A stretch of 9,062 bases of DNA from Candidatus Margulisiibacteriota bacterium (GCA_018813405.1 JAHJBW010000147.1:1-9062), one strand, 5' to 3'; shown: positions 1-7,804, counted from the first letter of the stretch. Made by a program: numbers and translations. Notes: a model not told the origin generated them from the sequence alone.

Positions 1-80
1 ATTATGTCTTTTTTTGACTTCTTCACGGATACTGGCGCCTGAACTTTTTTCTTTTTACTTTTCACTTTTTTCTTTACCAT
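1..80 (-). CDS. Lysine-rich N-terminus of an unidentified protein, cut by the left edge
   Basis: An open frame starts at ATG 80-78 and stays open to base 1, giving 26 residues beginning MVKKKVKSKKKK, then VQAPVSVKKSKKDI. I believe it is a real gene because a consensus AAGGAGG (88-94, minus strand) sits 7 nt before the ATG, inside folP. It overlaps the folP 3' end by 26 nt in another frame and would be the third gene of the tilS-folP operon, probably translationally coupled to folP. About half of the visible residues are lysine, with no hydrophobic segment, so this is a basic and probably disordered tail rather than a signal peptide. It could contact nucleic acid or an acidic surface, but that is inference. 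The product cannot be identified from 26 residues. In other bacteria folP is often followed by cdaA or other folate genes, and nothing here confirms either. Confidence 0.7.
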   Translation of the reverse strand, partial: MVKKKVKSKKKKVQAPVSVKKSKKDI

Positions 81-1287
81 GGTCCTGCCTCCTTGTAATT
101 GCGTCTGTGATCTCAGTTATATCAAGCATTTCGGCCACATCATGCACCCTTATTATATCGGCGCCGTTAGAAATTGCAACCGCTACTGCCGCTGCCGTGC
201 CAGCCACCCTGTTGTCCTCCTTTTTCCCGAGAAGAGCGCCAATATAAGACTTCCGCGACGGGCCTATCATGATCGGTCTCCCCAGGACCCTGAATTCCTT
301 TAGATGCTTTATTATTTCAAGGTTATCGGCGACGGTTTTACCAAAACCTATGCCCGGATCTATGATAATTTTCTCACATAGTATACCAGCATTTTTTGCT
401 ATTTCAATACTTTCTTCAAGACTGTCGGTTATTTCAGATATTATATCGGAATAGAACGGATTTTCTTGCATGGTCTTTGGGTCACCCTGGCAATGCATGA
501 TGCAAACGGGTTTATTATGCTTAGCGATCACGCCTGCCATTTTGGGGTCAAAACGCAGTCCGCTCACGTCGTTCACCATATCTGCGCCAGCGTTCAGGGC
601 CGTCTCTGCGACCGAGGCCTTCCTGGTATCAACGGAGATAGGGACGGGTAAGTTTGCCCTGATCCATTTGATGACAGGGAGAATCCTGCGGATCTCTTCG
701 TCGGCGCTTACAGGATATGCTCCGGGACGCGTGGATTCGCCGCCGATGTCAAGAATATCTGCCCCCTCATTGACCAGCTTCTCTGCTTGTTCTGCCGCGC
801 GATCCGCGTCTAAGAACCTGCCTCCGTCCGAAAAGGAATCGGGAGTGACGTTTAAAATGCCCATTATGAAAGTTTTTTCCCCGAATCCAAATTCCCTGTT
901 CCCGATCTTGAGGGGCGCGGGGATCAATTGATAATTGAAAATTGATAATTGTAAATTGTTAGCAAGCTCTTTCAGACCAAAGGGATGCTGCTTGAGCTTT
1001 TCGATGAGTCCGGATAATTGTTTAAGGGTGGCAAAGACCAGTATGTCGGACCTTTCAACGGAACAATTTATCACTCCGTGCGCGGTCGCGGCTTCTCCGC
1101 CCAGGGAAAGGACCTCTTGCTTAAGGATATTGGCGGCAGGGGAAGATATGCCCTTTATTTTCAATACCTTGAACAGGGCCTTTTCCTTCATTATGCTGAT
1201 CCCGGACGTATGAGCGCCGAGCTGCGCCATGGCAAGTTCGGCATCCTGAAGCGAGTCGATATTTATTACACGAACAGTGTTTTTCAT
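55..1287 (-). CDS. folP: Dihydropteroate synthase with N-terminal extension
   Basis: This cytosolic enzyme condenses 6-hydroxymethyl-7,8-dihydropterin diphosphate with p-aminobenzoate to give dihydropteroate in folate synthesis; it is the sulfonamide target. The TIM-barrel core occupies about residues 138-400. It carries GILNVTPDSFSDGG (143-156), DIGGESTRPGA (180-190), SVDTRK (218-223), VNDVSG (238-243), IIDPGIGFGK (308-317), GPSRKSYIG (342-350) and RVHDV (380-384). All the pterin-, diphosphate- and pABA-site motifs expected of DHPS are present. The protein is 410 residues against about 280 for typical FolP. The extra N-terminal 125-130 residues form a domain seen, as I recall, in a subset of bacterial and archaeal DHPS proteins; its role is unknown to me. 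The linker at residues 111-121 is encoded by a short repeat. The ATG overlaps the tilS stop in an ATGA and has no good Shine-Dalgarno of its own, so coupling to tilS is likely. The C-terminus is lysine-rich (HGKEKSEK). Confidence 0.95.
   Translation of the reverse strand: MKNTVRVINIDSLQDAELAMAQLGAHTSGISIMKEKALFKVLKIKGISSPAANILKQEVLSLGGEAATAHGVINCSVERSDILVFATLKQLSGLIEKLKQHPFGLKELANNLQLSIFNYQLIPAPLKIGNREFGFGEKTFIMGILNVTPDSFSDGGRFLDADRAAEQAEKLVNEGADILDIGGESTRPGAYPVSADEEIRRILPVIKWIRANLPVPISVDTRKASVAETALNAGADMVNDVSGLRFDPKMAGVIAKHNKPVCIMHCQGDPKTMQENPFYSDIISEITDSLEESIEIAKNAGILCEKIIIDPGIGFGKTVADNLEIIKHLKEFRVLGRPIMIGPSRKSYIGALLGKKEDNRVAGTAAAVAVAISNGADIIRVHDVAEMLDITEITDAITRRQDHGKEKSEK
88..94 (-). promoter_or_regulatory. 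Shine-Dalgarno site of the left-edge gene
   Basis: The minus strand reads AAGGAGG, a full consensus ribosome binding site, 7 nt upstream of the ATG at 80-78. It lies within the folP coding region, close to its 3' end. It is the main evidence that the truncated lysine-rich frame is translated. Confidence 0.75.
926..958. repeat. Short direct repeat with 14-nt period inside folP
   Basis: The 12-mer AATTGATAATTG occurs at 926-937 and again exactly at 940-951, followed by a partial third copy, AATTG, at 954-958. On the coding (minus) strand it encodes the low-complexity stretch NNLQLSIFNYQL, at residues 111-121 of FolP. That stretch lies exactly between the N-terminal extension and the DHPS core. 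The period is not a multiple of three, but the whole block keeps the frame open. It is much more AT-rich than the flanking gene and resembles dispersed AATTG-type mini-repeats found in some bacterial genomes. Confidence 0.75.
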
Positions 1288-2678
1288 GCTTTTTGCGCGG
1301 TAAGCTTAAGGAGTTTTTGTGTCTTTTTCTTGACCTTGACCCGCTCATCAATGCGATGGCCTGCCAGCCAGACGATCCGCTTTTCCGCCTCCACAATGGG
1401 AATGTAGTCTCGCTCTTCAAGTGGGACCTTTTGGTCAATAAGATAATCATGCACTTTTTTTGTGCCTCTCATGCCCAGGGGAATGAAGCGGTCGCCTTCT
1501 TTGCGGCTGCGAACTACCAGCTCTTTCCCGACCTCTTCAAAATCCATTACGGCCGTGTTGTTCTTATAATCGGAAAGCTTGAAATTTTTAGGCCTTTCAA
1601 TGATCTCTGCGGTTATCCTGGATTGGACCTCTTCCACGAACAACTCCCCAGGAATGGAAAGCTTGTAAATATAGGATATCCTTTCGGGCAGTTTGGGCTT
1701 GTCGTTCGTGATCACCAGGGTGTTCCTCTGGCCGAAAGCATATATCTTGTCCGGCAGATGAATTGCCCACATCTCTGTTGACTCAAGGTTTTTGATAATA
1801 TTGTGGATATGGGAAAAAGCGATCTCGGAGAGATTGCCTTTTACCCTTTCGATGGCGGCTCTGATGATGTGGCCCTGAACGGAAAGCTCAAGGTCCCTTA
1901 TCCCCAGGGCGTTCAGTTCTATGCTGTTCTCGGTCTGTTTTTGGATAAGGTCAGCGAAAGCCTCATTGACCTTTCTTTCGAAATAAAGATAATCTTCCGT
2001 CAACAGCATGACCGTCTGCAGAAGGATCTCTTTTATGTTCAAATTGTATATCTTAAGCTGGGGGATCAGTTTTAGCCTGACCCTGTTCCTTAGATACTTT
2101 GATTCATAATTGGTATGGTCCATCCTGGGGACTATCTTTAAGAAAGCGATGTACTTATCTATATCCCTGCGCCAGGTGCGCGTAAGCGGCCTAATGATCT
2201 TTCCTCTTACTGGCGGGATGCCTGTAAGGCCTTTTAGTCCCGAGCCTCTTAGCAGGCGCATCAGGAAGGTTTCGACATTGTCGTCGGCGGTATGGCCCAG
2301 GGCTATCTTGTTGGCCCCGCATTGCAGGGCAGAGCGGTAGTAAAACTCGTATCTCAGTCTTCTCCCCGCGTCTTCCAGGTTTAGCTTGTTCTTGGTGGCA
2401 TAACCTTCTACGTCCATGGACTCGGAAAAACAGGTTATGCCAAGCTTGTCACAAAGGTTCTCGACGAATTTTTGGTCGAGTTCGGCGTCGACCTTTCTGA
2501 TTTGATGGTTAAGGTGGGCGACGGCAATATTTTTTAATCTCAATTCATCCCTGGCTTCGACAAGGAGGTGCAGCAGCGACACAGAGTCGGCGCCCCCGGA
2601 TACGCCGATAAGGACACTGTCCCCGTAAGAGATCATCTTGTATTCTTTGATGGTATCAAGAAATTGTTTTTTGATCAT
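1284..2678 (-). CDS. tilS: tRNA(Ile) lysidine synthase
   Basis: TilS uses ATP and lysine to convert C34 of tRNA-Ile(CAU) to lysidine, so that the tRNA reads AUA and is charged with isoleucine. It is an essential cytosolic enzyme. The 464-residue product has the PP-loop signature SGGADS at residues 27-32, HLNHQIRK (55-62), EDAGRRLRYEFY (102-113) and GHTADDNVETFLMRLLRGSG (128-147). A RNRVR segment (197-201) is typical of the family. The C-terminal tRNA-binding domain (about 378-455) carries VRSRKEGDRFIPLGM, KKVHDYLIDQK and VWLAGHRIDERV. Its length matches the full three-part TilS form rather than the short NTD-only type. The start at 2678 gives a normal 26-residue lead to the PP-loop. An AAGGA lies at 2692-2696, but 13 nt away, which is longer than ideal. 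It is the first gene of the leftward operon and its TGA overlaps the folP ATG. Confidence 0.96.
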   Translation of the reverse strand: MIKKQFLDTIKEYKMISYGDSVLIGVSGGADSVSLLHLLVEARDELRLKNIAVAHLNHQIRKVDAELDQKFVENLCDKLGITCFSESMDVEGYATKNKLNLEDAGRRLRYEFYYRSALQCGANKIALGHTADDNVETFLMRLLRGSGLKGLTGIPPVRGKIIRPLTRTWRRDIDKYIAFLKIVPRMDHTNYESKYLRNRVRLKLIPQLKIYNLNIKEILLQTVMLLTEDYLYFERKVNEAFADLIQKQTENSIELNALGIRDLELSVQGHIIRAAIERVKGNLSEIAFSHIHNIIKNLESTEMWAIHLPDKIYAFGQRNTLVITNDKPKLPERISYIYKLSIPGELFVEEVQSRITAEIIERPKNFKLSDYKNNTAVMDFEEVGKELVVRSRKEGDRFIPLGMRGTKKVHDYLIDQKVPLEERDYIPIVEAEKRIVWLAGHRIDERVKVKKKTQKLLKLTAQKA

Positions 2679-2691
2679 TAACTGTGATTTT

Positions 2692-2696
2692 TCCTT
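2692..2696 (-). promoter_or_regulatory. Distant Shine-Dalgarno of tilS
   Basis: AAGGA on the minus strand is the only purine-rich match upstream of the tilS ATG. The 13-nt gap to the start codon is longer than the usual 5-9 nt, which suggests modest initiation efficiency. No better in-frame start was seen nearby. Confidence 0.5.
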
Positions 2697-2723
2697 GAAA
2701 ATATGCGAATATTATGTAAACTT

Positions 2724-2732
2724 ATTATATCA
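2724..2732 (-). promoter_or_regulatory. Extended -10 promoter for tilS-folP operon
   Basis: The minus strand reads TGATATAAT, a perfect TATAAT (2724-2729) preceded by the TGn extended -10 element. Transcription would start near 2717, giving a leader of about 39 nt. No recognisable -35 is found 16-18 nt upstream (minus strand TTTAAT or similar). That fits an extended -10 promoter, or one helped or blocked by a protein bound at the dyad 2744-2757, which lies where the -35 should be. Confidence 0.55.
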
Positions 2733-2743
2733 CAACAAACTTC

Positions 2744-2757
2744 TTGATTAAAATCAA
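2744..2757. promoter_or_regulatory. FNR/CRP-type palindrome in divergent promoter
   Basis: TTGATTAAAATCAA is a perfect dyad that fits the FNR-family consensus TTGAT-N4-ATCAA at all ten defined positions. It lies between the tilS and kinase promoters. On the plus strand its left arm TTGATT also serves as a plausible -35 for the kinase. It could be an operator for an FNR/Anr/Dnr-type regulator, or merely a -35 that happens to be symmetrical. No such regulator gene is in the window. Confidence 0.45.
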
Positions 2758-2771
2758 ACTAATGATAAGAT
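2744..2771 (+). promoter_or_regulatory. Predicted promoter of the multikinase gene
   Basis: TTGATT (2744-2749), a 16-nt spacer and TAAGAT (2766-2771) preceded by TGA (2763-2765) make a sigma-70-like promoter with an extended -10. Transcription would start near 2778, leaving a leader of about 29 nt that contains the GAAGG ribosome site (2795-2799). An alternative is -10-like GATATT (2781-2786) with a start near 2792. That would place the dyad centre near -41.5, the class II activation position for FNR-like proteins, but it leaves a very short leader. Confidence 0.45.
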
Positions 2772-2806
2772 TTAACAAACGATATTTGTCTTATGAAGGT
2801 TGAAAA

Positions 2807-5800
2807 ATGATAATAAAAATTCCTGGAATGACTATTGGTGATGAGATAGGCAGGGGAGGACAGAGCGTTGTATACAAGGCAAAAAGAGGCTCTGACACAT
2901 ATGCGTTGAAGATCTTTGGCGAAGAGGCTGTACGGCCTTTCAGGGAAGCTGAGATCCTGGCAAGGATAAAGCACGAGGGATTGCCTGCGGTGCTTGAGGC
3001 CGGGACCATTGATGATCAACCCTATGTGATCCTCGAGTACATTGAAGGAGAAACCCTATATGAAGACATCAGCAAGGGCCCTCTCACGGAAAAGAGCATT
3101 GTTTCCATAGCCAGGGTCATAGCAGGGGCACTGGCCGGTCTGCATTCGTTGAAGCTTATCCATCGCGATGTCAAGCCTCAAAATATAATACTCGGGGATT
3201 CCGGAAAGGTCAAACTTATTGATTTTGGGCTTGCGGCCCACGCTTTGCACCATAAAGAAGACATAAAACAACAGGTTGGCACATATTTGTACGGTTCCCC
3301 TGAACAAACAGGCATGTTAAGAAGGCCTGTCGACGCCAGATCGGACCTTTATTCACTGGGCATCGTACTATATGAGTGCGCAACAGGCAGGCCTCCGTAT
3401 TTTTCCAGTAAGGTTGATGAGTTGTTGCGACAGCACATTACCCAGACCCCTGCGGAGGTAAGAACTGTCAGACCCGATATATCCCCGGCTCTTTCCCTGA
3501 TGATCAAGAAGCTGATAGCCAAAGAACCCGATGAAAGATATCAAAGCAGTCAGGGTTTGCTTTACGACCTTGAGCATTTGGACGATCTGAATTCTAAAAT
3601 AAGTGAAGGGAAAGCAGTGGAACTGGACAGCTTTGTTGTGACAGAAAGATTTGAGACGCCACTTATTGGCAGGCAAAAAGAAATTGCCAAGCTAAAGGAA
3701 AACTGGATCGACACAAAAAAAGGGAAAGGCAGATTTGTACTGGTGGATGGGGTTTCAGGAAGCGGAAAGACCAGGCTGGTCCATGAACTGATCAACATCT
3801 TAAAGATGGAAAAGTCTATTGTGGTAAGCGGCAAAAGTACGGAAGAGCAAACACTGCCCTTTAAGCCTTTCCAGCAGGCTGTCGACGAGTACCTGGCATA
3901 TGTGAACGCCAGGCCGGCGGCAGAAAGGGGCCCTTTGCTGGCAGGGCTAAAAGGTTCCATAAAAGAGTTTGCTCCACTGCTCAAGAATTTTTCTCCCAGG
4001 ATGAGCGAATTGCTGGGCGATGTTCCCGCCGTGTTCATCGAGAATGCCCAGGAAGTTATGTTTAATGCGGTAGAACGGCTGTTTTGCGAAATGGCTTCGC
4101 AGAGCAAAGGATTATTATTGTTCATCGATGATGTCCAATGGCTGGATGAAAGCTCTCACAATGTGATCTCCCGGTTGGCTGGCAGCGTGCGCAATTATCC
4201 TCTAATGGTTGTGGCGGCTGGCAGAGATGACCCTGCCAATATTGGACATATAGAAGCCTTTATCTCTGAGCTCGGCTTTTCCATGGCCCTAAGACTGCAG
4301 TTAATGAATTTTGATGAGAAAAATGTGTTTGAAATGCTGCAGTATTATTTGGGGGAAAGAGAGATCGGTCTTGACTTTGTGAAGCAAACCGCGCGAAAGA
4401 CCGATGGAAACCCTTTTGTTGTCGAACAGTATATCAGGGCGGCCCTGGATGCAGGGTGTCTGGTCCCCACCTTGAATGGTTGGGTGGCCGATGTGGAGGG
4501 TATTGAAAGACTAAATCTTCCCTCGAACGTGCTGCAATTGATGATGAGGCGTATCAAGGAGCTTAACAGCACGACTCAGCAGGTCCTTATGGTATGCGCT
4601 CTTCTGGGACCCGAATTCTCTTTATCCCTATTGCCAAAGATATGTATGCTGGAAGTAGAAAAGGTATACGATTCGATCGCAGAAGCATATCGGGTCAATC
4701 TTATAGAAAGACATGGGCAAAAATACCGATTTTTGCATGACAGTATACAGGAAGCTATTTTGCAGCATTTGGACAAAGAGGCCATACGCTCTCACCATCA
4801 AAGGATCGCGGAGACCCTGGATGTGGGTGGGGGCAGAGGAATGGATTATGTGTATGCTCTCGCCCTGCATTACGCCGGAGGAGAAACGCAGAAAAACCCC
4901 AAAAGGGTTTATGAAACCAATAAGCAGGCCGGTATTATGGCCTATAAAAATTATGCGCCGGCCAAGGCCTATGAATTCCTCAAGACTGCCATACAGGTCA
5001 ATGTGCAGCAGGACGTTGAGCTTGAGGTCGCCATGGGAGAAATATGTTTTCAATACCGGCGACTGGACGAAGCCAAAGAGCATTTTAACAAGGCCCTGCA
5101 ATTATTCGAAGATCCCTATGAAAGGGCCAATATACGGGCGCGGCTGGCGCTGGTGCACCGTTCCGATCTGGACACAAAATCTGGCATAGAAGAGATCGAA
5201 AAAGGCTTTAAAGAGATTGGCAGATCCATGCCAAAAGAGAATGTGTTTAATATGCTGTCTTCCCTGGGGAATTTTCTTTATTGGATCGTGCTAAATGTCA
5301 CCAGGGCAAAATATGGCAGCAGTCAGGGGGAAGACAAACGGAAAAGGCTGACCTTGATGAGCCTGTATACCCAGACCAGCCATGTTGCTTTTTTCATGTT
5401 CAGGCCTTTCGTTATGCTCCAATCACAATCCCGTCTGATGCTGCAAAGCCATCTGGTAGGGGATTCTTCACGAACCTCGGATGCTTTTGTCAACCTGGGG
5501 GTAGTGGTAATGGCGGGTTTAAGGAGCGAAAAACTTGCCCAAAAGTACATTGGAAGGGGCATTGATATAGCTAAAAGGGTCATGGACCCTATCGCTGTTG
5601 CGCACGGTGAATTCGTAAAAGCTATGGTGCCTCATTATCTGGGCAACGACAGCGAACTGGTCGTGAAAATGAAAGAAGCGGAAGCTTCTTTTGGCCCCTG
5701 GATGGACGAATGGGATTATACATCGGCAATAGAATGTCTGGTGTGGAACTTGAATACTAGGGGCTTTGAAAGTGAAGCTGTCAAGATAGCCGGGAAATAC

Positions 5801-7804
5801 ATCGAAAGATTGAAAGCCATATCAAGCCCGACCAATGTCGTTCTCAACCGCGTCAAAAGAATGTATTTTACCATGCTGGCGGCGCTGGCCAAACTGGGCA
5901 GGCTTGACGAATCTAAAGAATACCTTGATAAGGTGCGTGATAGCTGGGAGGAATCATCTAAATATTCGATCTTTAACTGGAGCTTGTTCTTGCAGTATCT
6001 TCTTAGTTATCATCTTGAAAAAGGAGATGTTGGAAGCCCTGTCGACAGGATAATGGAGGCATTTGACAGGTTGCGCATAAAGCCTGCCATGATGGACCAT
6101 GCCACCGCTTTCATTTATGTTCTTCATGCCTATGCTTGCCTGGAAGAATGCGAGGCGTCTTCGGAAGACGACCGGCTTACTCTCCTCAAAAAATTGGACA
6201 GGGCATTGAAGCGGCTTGGGACACAGACCCGATTTTATGAGAATTTCAAAAGCCATTATCTCATTATTTGCGCTGGTATGATGAGGTTGAAAGGAAAACA
6301 CAAAAAAGCCCTCAAGCTGTTGACGGATGCAGAGGAACTGGCGGATGACCTGGATGATCCCTTTGTTGACTATAAGCATGGCCTTGAAAAAGCAAACATC
6401 TTAAAGGACATGGGCAACAATATGGCTGCCAGGCGGCAAGCGCTTATTCTGAGCAAGCTCGCGATCATGAACGGATGGGAACAAAGGGCCTCTTTTGTCA
6501 GGCGTTCCTTTGGCCTTGTAATAGATACCACCATTGGCTATGTTAAAATGACCGATACCGGCATGATAGATGCCGCCACTTTGCGATTGCGCAGATATCT
6601 TGACGCACTGCTAAAGGTTAGCCTCGCTTCGGCGGCGATACTTGACCCGGAACAGCAGATACGCTCGGCCCTGGACGAAGTAGTGAGGATTTTAGGGGCT
6701 GAACGCGCTTATCTTTTCCTTTATCAGGAAGACACCGATAAATTGGAGCTCAAAGCCGGCAGGGACGCGGATGGCAAAAATGAGTTTGAGATCAAAGACT
6801 ATAATAAAAAGCTTTTGGACTTTGTGATCAAGAACGCAAAGCCCAGGGTATTGAGCGGAAAGACAGAGAAAAGCATTATCGCGGCGCCGCTAATGATGAG
6901 AGATAAACTTGTTGGAGTGGTCTATTTGAGCAATCAGCTTGCCAGAGGGGTGTTCACCGAAGAGGATGTGGATATTTTGTTGGCCATTGCCAATCATATT
7001 GCTATTGCGCTTGAAACCTCAAAAACGGTTCAGATAGAGCTGGAACGCAAGGCTCTCGAAAAGGTAAAGGATGTCCTGGCGGAAAAAGTAAAAGAAAAGA
7101 CCATGGAATTGAAAGAGACCTACGAAAAACTTTCCCATGCCGAAAAACTGGCGGCGCTTGGAAAACTTGGCGGCGCCATAGGCCACGAAGTAAGGACCCC
7201 GCTGGCGGTCATAAAAGAATATGCTGACCTTTTGGACATGAAGCTGGATAAGACCCGGGATGATGAAGAGAAAAAATATCTTGATACAATCAAGAAGGAA
7301 GTGGATAAGACTATTCTGATAGTGAATGACATCCTGAACTTTGTCCGGATCAGAATGCCTGAACTTAAACCTGTCGATGTTGGTACTTTGATAAAGGAAT
7401 CCGCCGAAAGGATGATCCCGGCGAATGTGAGGGTGGAGTATAAAATAGATGACAACCTGCCAATGGCTCTGGCGGACAAAACACAATTGGGACAGGTATT
7501 CACAAATTTAATACAGAACGCTTTCCAGGCCATGCCGGGCGGAGGGACATTGAAGATCATTGGTTTAAGAAGAGGGGATATGGTAGAAGTAAGTTTTATA
7601 GACACCGGAGAGGGTATCCCGAAGGAAAACCTGAAAAGGATATTTGAACTGCTTTATACTACCAAACCGCAGGGAACCGGGTTTGGACTATCTATATGCC
7701 ATATGATAGTTGAAGGGTTCAAGGGAAAGATCGAGGTTGAAAGCGAGATGGGGAAGGGTAGTACTTTTACGGTTTTTCTGCCGATGGTAATAAGAAAAGC
7801 TTAA
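2807..7804 (+). CDS. Giant Ser/Thr kinase - AAA ATPase - GAF - histidine kinase
   Basis: This is a 1665-residue cytosolic multikinase with no signal peptide or convincing membrane segment. Residues 9-260 are a PknB-like Ser/Thr kinase: glycine loop GRGGQSVV (15-22), ALK lysine K35, HRDVKPQN (119-126), DFG (139-141) and SPE (164-166). Residues 284-560 are an AAA/STAND-like ATPase: entry LIGRQKEI, Walker A GVSGSGKT (315-322), Walker B LLLFIDDVQWLD (436-447) and GNPFVVEQ (534-541). Residues 570-1260 are helical, TPR-like repeats of the COG3899 type. Residues 1280-1405 are a GAF domain. Residues 1406-1445 are a coiled coil. Residues 1446-1665 are a histidine kinase: H-box GHEVRTPL with H1460, N-box (N1567, N1571), DTGEGIP (1599-1605) and GTGFGL (1623-1628). 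All catalytic motifs look intact. ATG 2807 has GAAGG 7 nt upstream. The order matches cyanobacterial HstK-type multikinases. Ligand and substrates are unknown. The receiver gene at 7967 is its likely partner (inference). Confidence 0.93.
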   Translation: MIIKIPGMTIGDEIGRGGQSVVYKAKRGSDTYALKIFGEEAVRPFREAEILARIKHEGLPAVLEAGTIDDQPYVILEYIEGETLYEDISKGPLTEKSIVSIARVIAGALAGLHSLKLIHRDVKPQNIILGDSGKVKLIDFGLAAHALHHKEDIKQQVGTYLYGSPEQTGMLRRPVDARSDLYSLGIVLYECATGRPPYFSSKVDELLRQHITQTPAEVRTVRPDISPALSLMIKKLIAKEPDERYQSSQGLLYDLEHLDDLNSKISEGKAVELDSFVVTERFETPLIGRQKEIAKLKENWIDTKKGKGRFVLVDGVSGSGKTRLVHELINILKMEKSIVVSGKSTEEQTLPFKPFQQAVDEYLAYVNARPAAERGPLLAGLKGSIKEFAPLLKNFSPRMSELLGDVPAVFIENAQEVMFNAVERLFCEMASQSKGLLLFIDDVQWLDESSHNVISRLAGSVRNYPLMVVAAGRDDPANIGHIEAFISELGFSMALRLQLMNFDEKNVFEMLQYYLGEREIGLDFVKQTARKTDGNPFVVEQYIRAALDAGCLVPTLNGWVADVEGIERLNLPSNVLQLMMRRIKELNSTTQQVLMVCALLGPEFSLSLLPKICMLEVEKVYDSIAEAYRVNLIERHGQKYRFLHDSIQEAILQHLDKEAIRSHHQRIAETLDVGGGRGMDYVYALALHYAGGETQKNPKRVYETNKQAGIMAYKNYAPAKAYEFLKTAIQVNVQQDVELEVAMGEICFQYRRLDEAKEHFNKALQLFEDPYERANIRARLALVHRSDLDTKSGIEEIEKGFKEIGRSMPKENVFNMLSSLGNFLYWIVLNVTRAKYGSSQGEDKRKRLTLMSLYTQTSHVAFFMFRPFVMLQSQSRLMLQSHLVGDSSRTSDAFVNLGVVVMAGLRSEKLAQKYIGRGIDIAKRVMDPIAVAHGEFVKAMVPHYLGNDSELVVKMKEAEASFGPWMDEWDYTSAIECLVWNLNTRGFESEAVKIAGKYIERLKAISSPTNVVLNRVKRMYFTMLAALAKLGRLDESKEYLDKVRDSWEESSKYSIFNWSLFLQYLLSYHLEKGDVGSPVDRIMEAFDRLRIKPAMMDHATAFIYVLHAYACLEECEASSEDDRLTLLKKLDRALKRLGTQTRFYENFKSHYLIICAGMMRLKGKHKKALKLLTDAEELADDLDDPFVDYKHGLEKANILKDMGNNMAARRQALILSKLAIMNGWEQRASFVRRSFGLVIDTTIGYVKMTDTGMIDAATLRLRRYLDALLKVSLASAAILDPEQQIRSALDEVVRILGAERAYLFLYQEDTDKLELKAGRDADGKNEFEIKDYNKKLLDFVIKNAKPRVLSGKTEKSIIAAPLMMRDKLVGVVYLSNQLARGVFTEEDVDILLAIANHIAIALETSKTVQIELERKALEKVKDVLAEKVKEKTMELKETYEKLSHAEKLAALGKLGGAIGHEVRTPLAVIKEYADLLDMKLDKTRDDEEKKYLDTIKKEVDKTILIVNDILNFVRIRMPELKPVDVGTLIKESAERMIPANVRVEYKIDDNLPMALADKTQLGQVFTNLIQNAFQAMPGGGTLKIIGLRRGDMVEVSFIDTGEGIPKENLKRIFELLYTTKPQGTGFGLSICHMIVEGFKGKIEVESEMGKGSTFTVFLPMVIRKA

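Noticed and set aside
811..835. Hydrophobic stretch in the kinase (GNFLYWIVLNV) as a membrane anchor
   Set aside because: It is too short and polar-interrupted. This position follows the KEIGRSMPK segment common in soluble AAA multikinase proteins.
14..2340. Plus-strand open frames of 60-160 codons across the tilS-folP region
   Set aside because: They are shadows of two well-supported minus-strand genes, lack good start signals and resemble no known protein.
2765..2794. Inverted repeats ATAAGA/TCTTAT and ACAAA/TTTGT upstream of the kinase as a riboswitch-like hairpin
   Set aside because: The arms have different centres, are AT-only or short, and half would lie outside the transcript. No known riboswitch core is visible.
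2762..2803. A 13-codon upstream frame (starts MIRFNK) ending 3 nt before the kinase ATG, as a leader peptide
   Set aside because: It has no ribosome binding site, and its ATG lies upstream of the predicted transcription start near 2778, overlapping the -10 element.
4713..5189. 158-codon plus-strand frame inside the multikinase gene
   Set aside because: It is out of frame with an intact, motif-rich coding sequence. Its apparent protein is an artefact of the overlapping reading frame.
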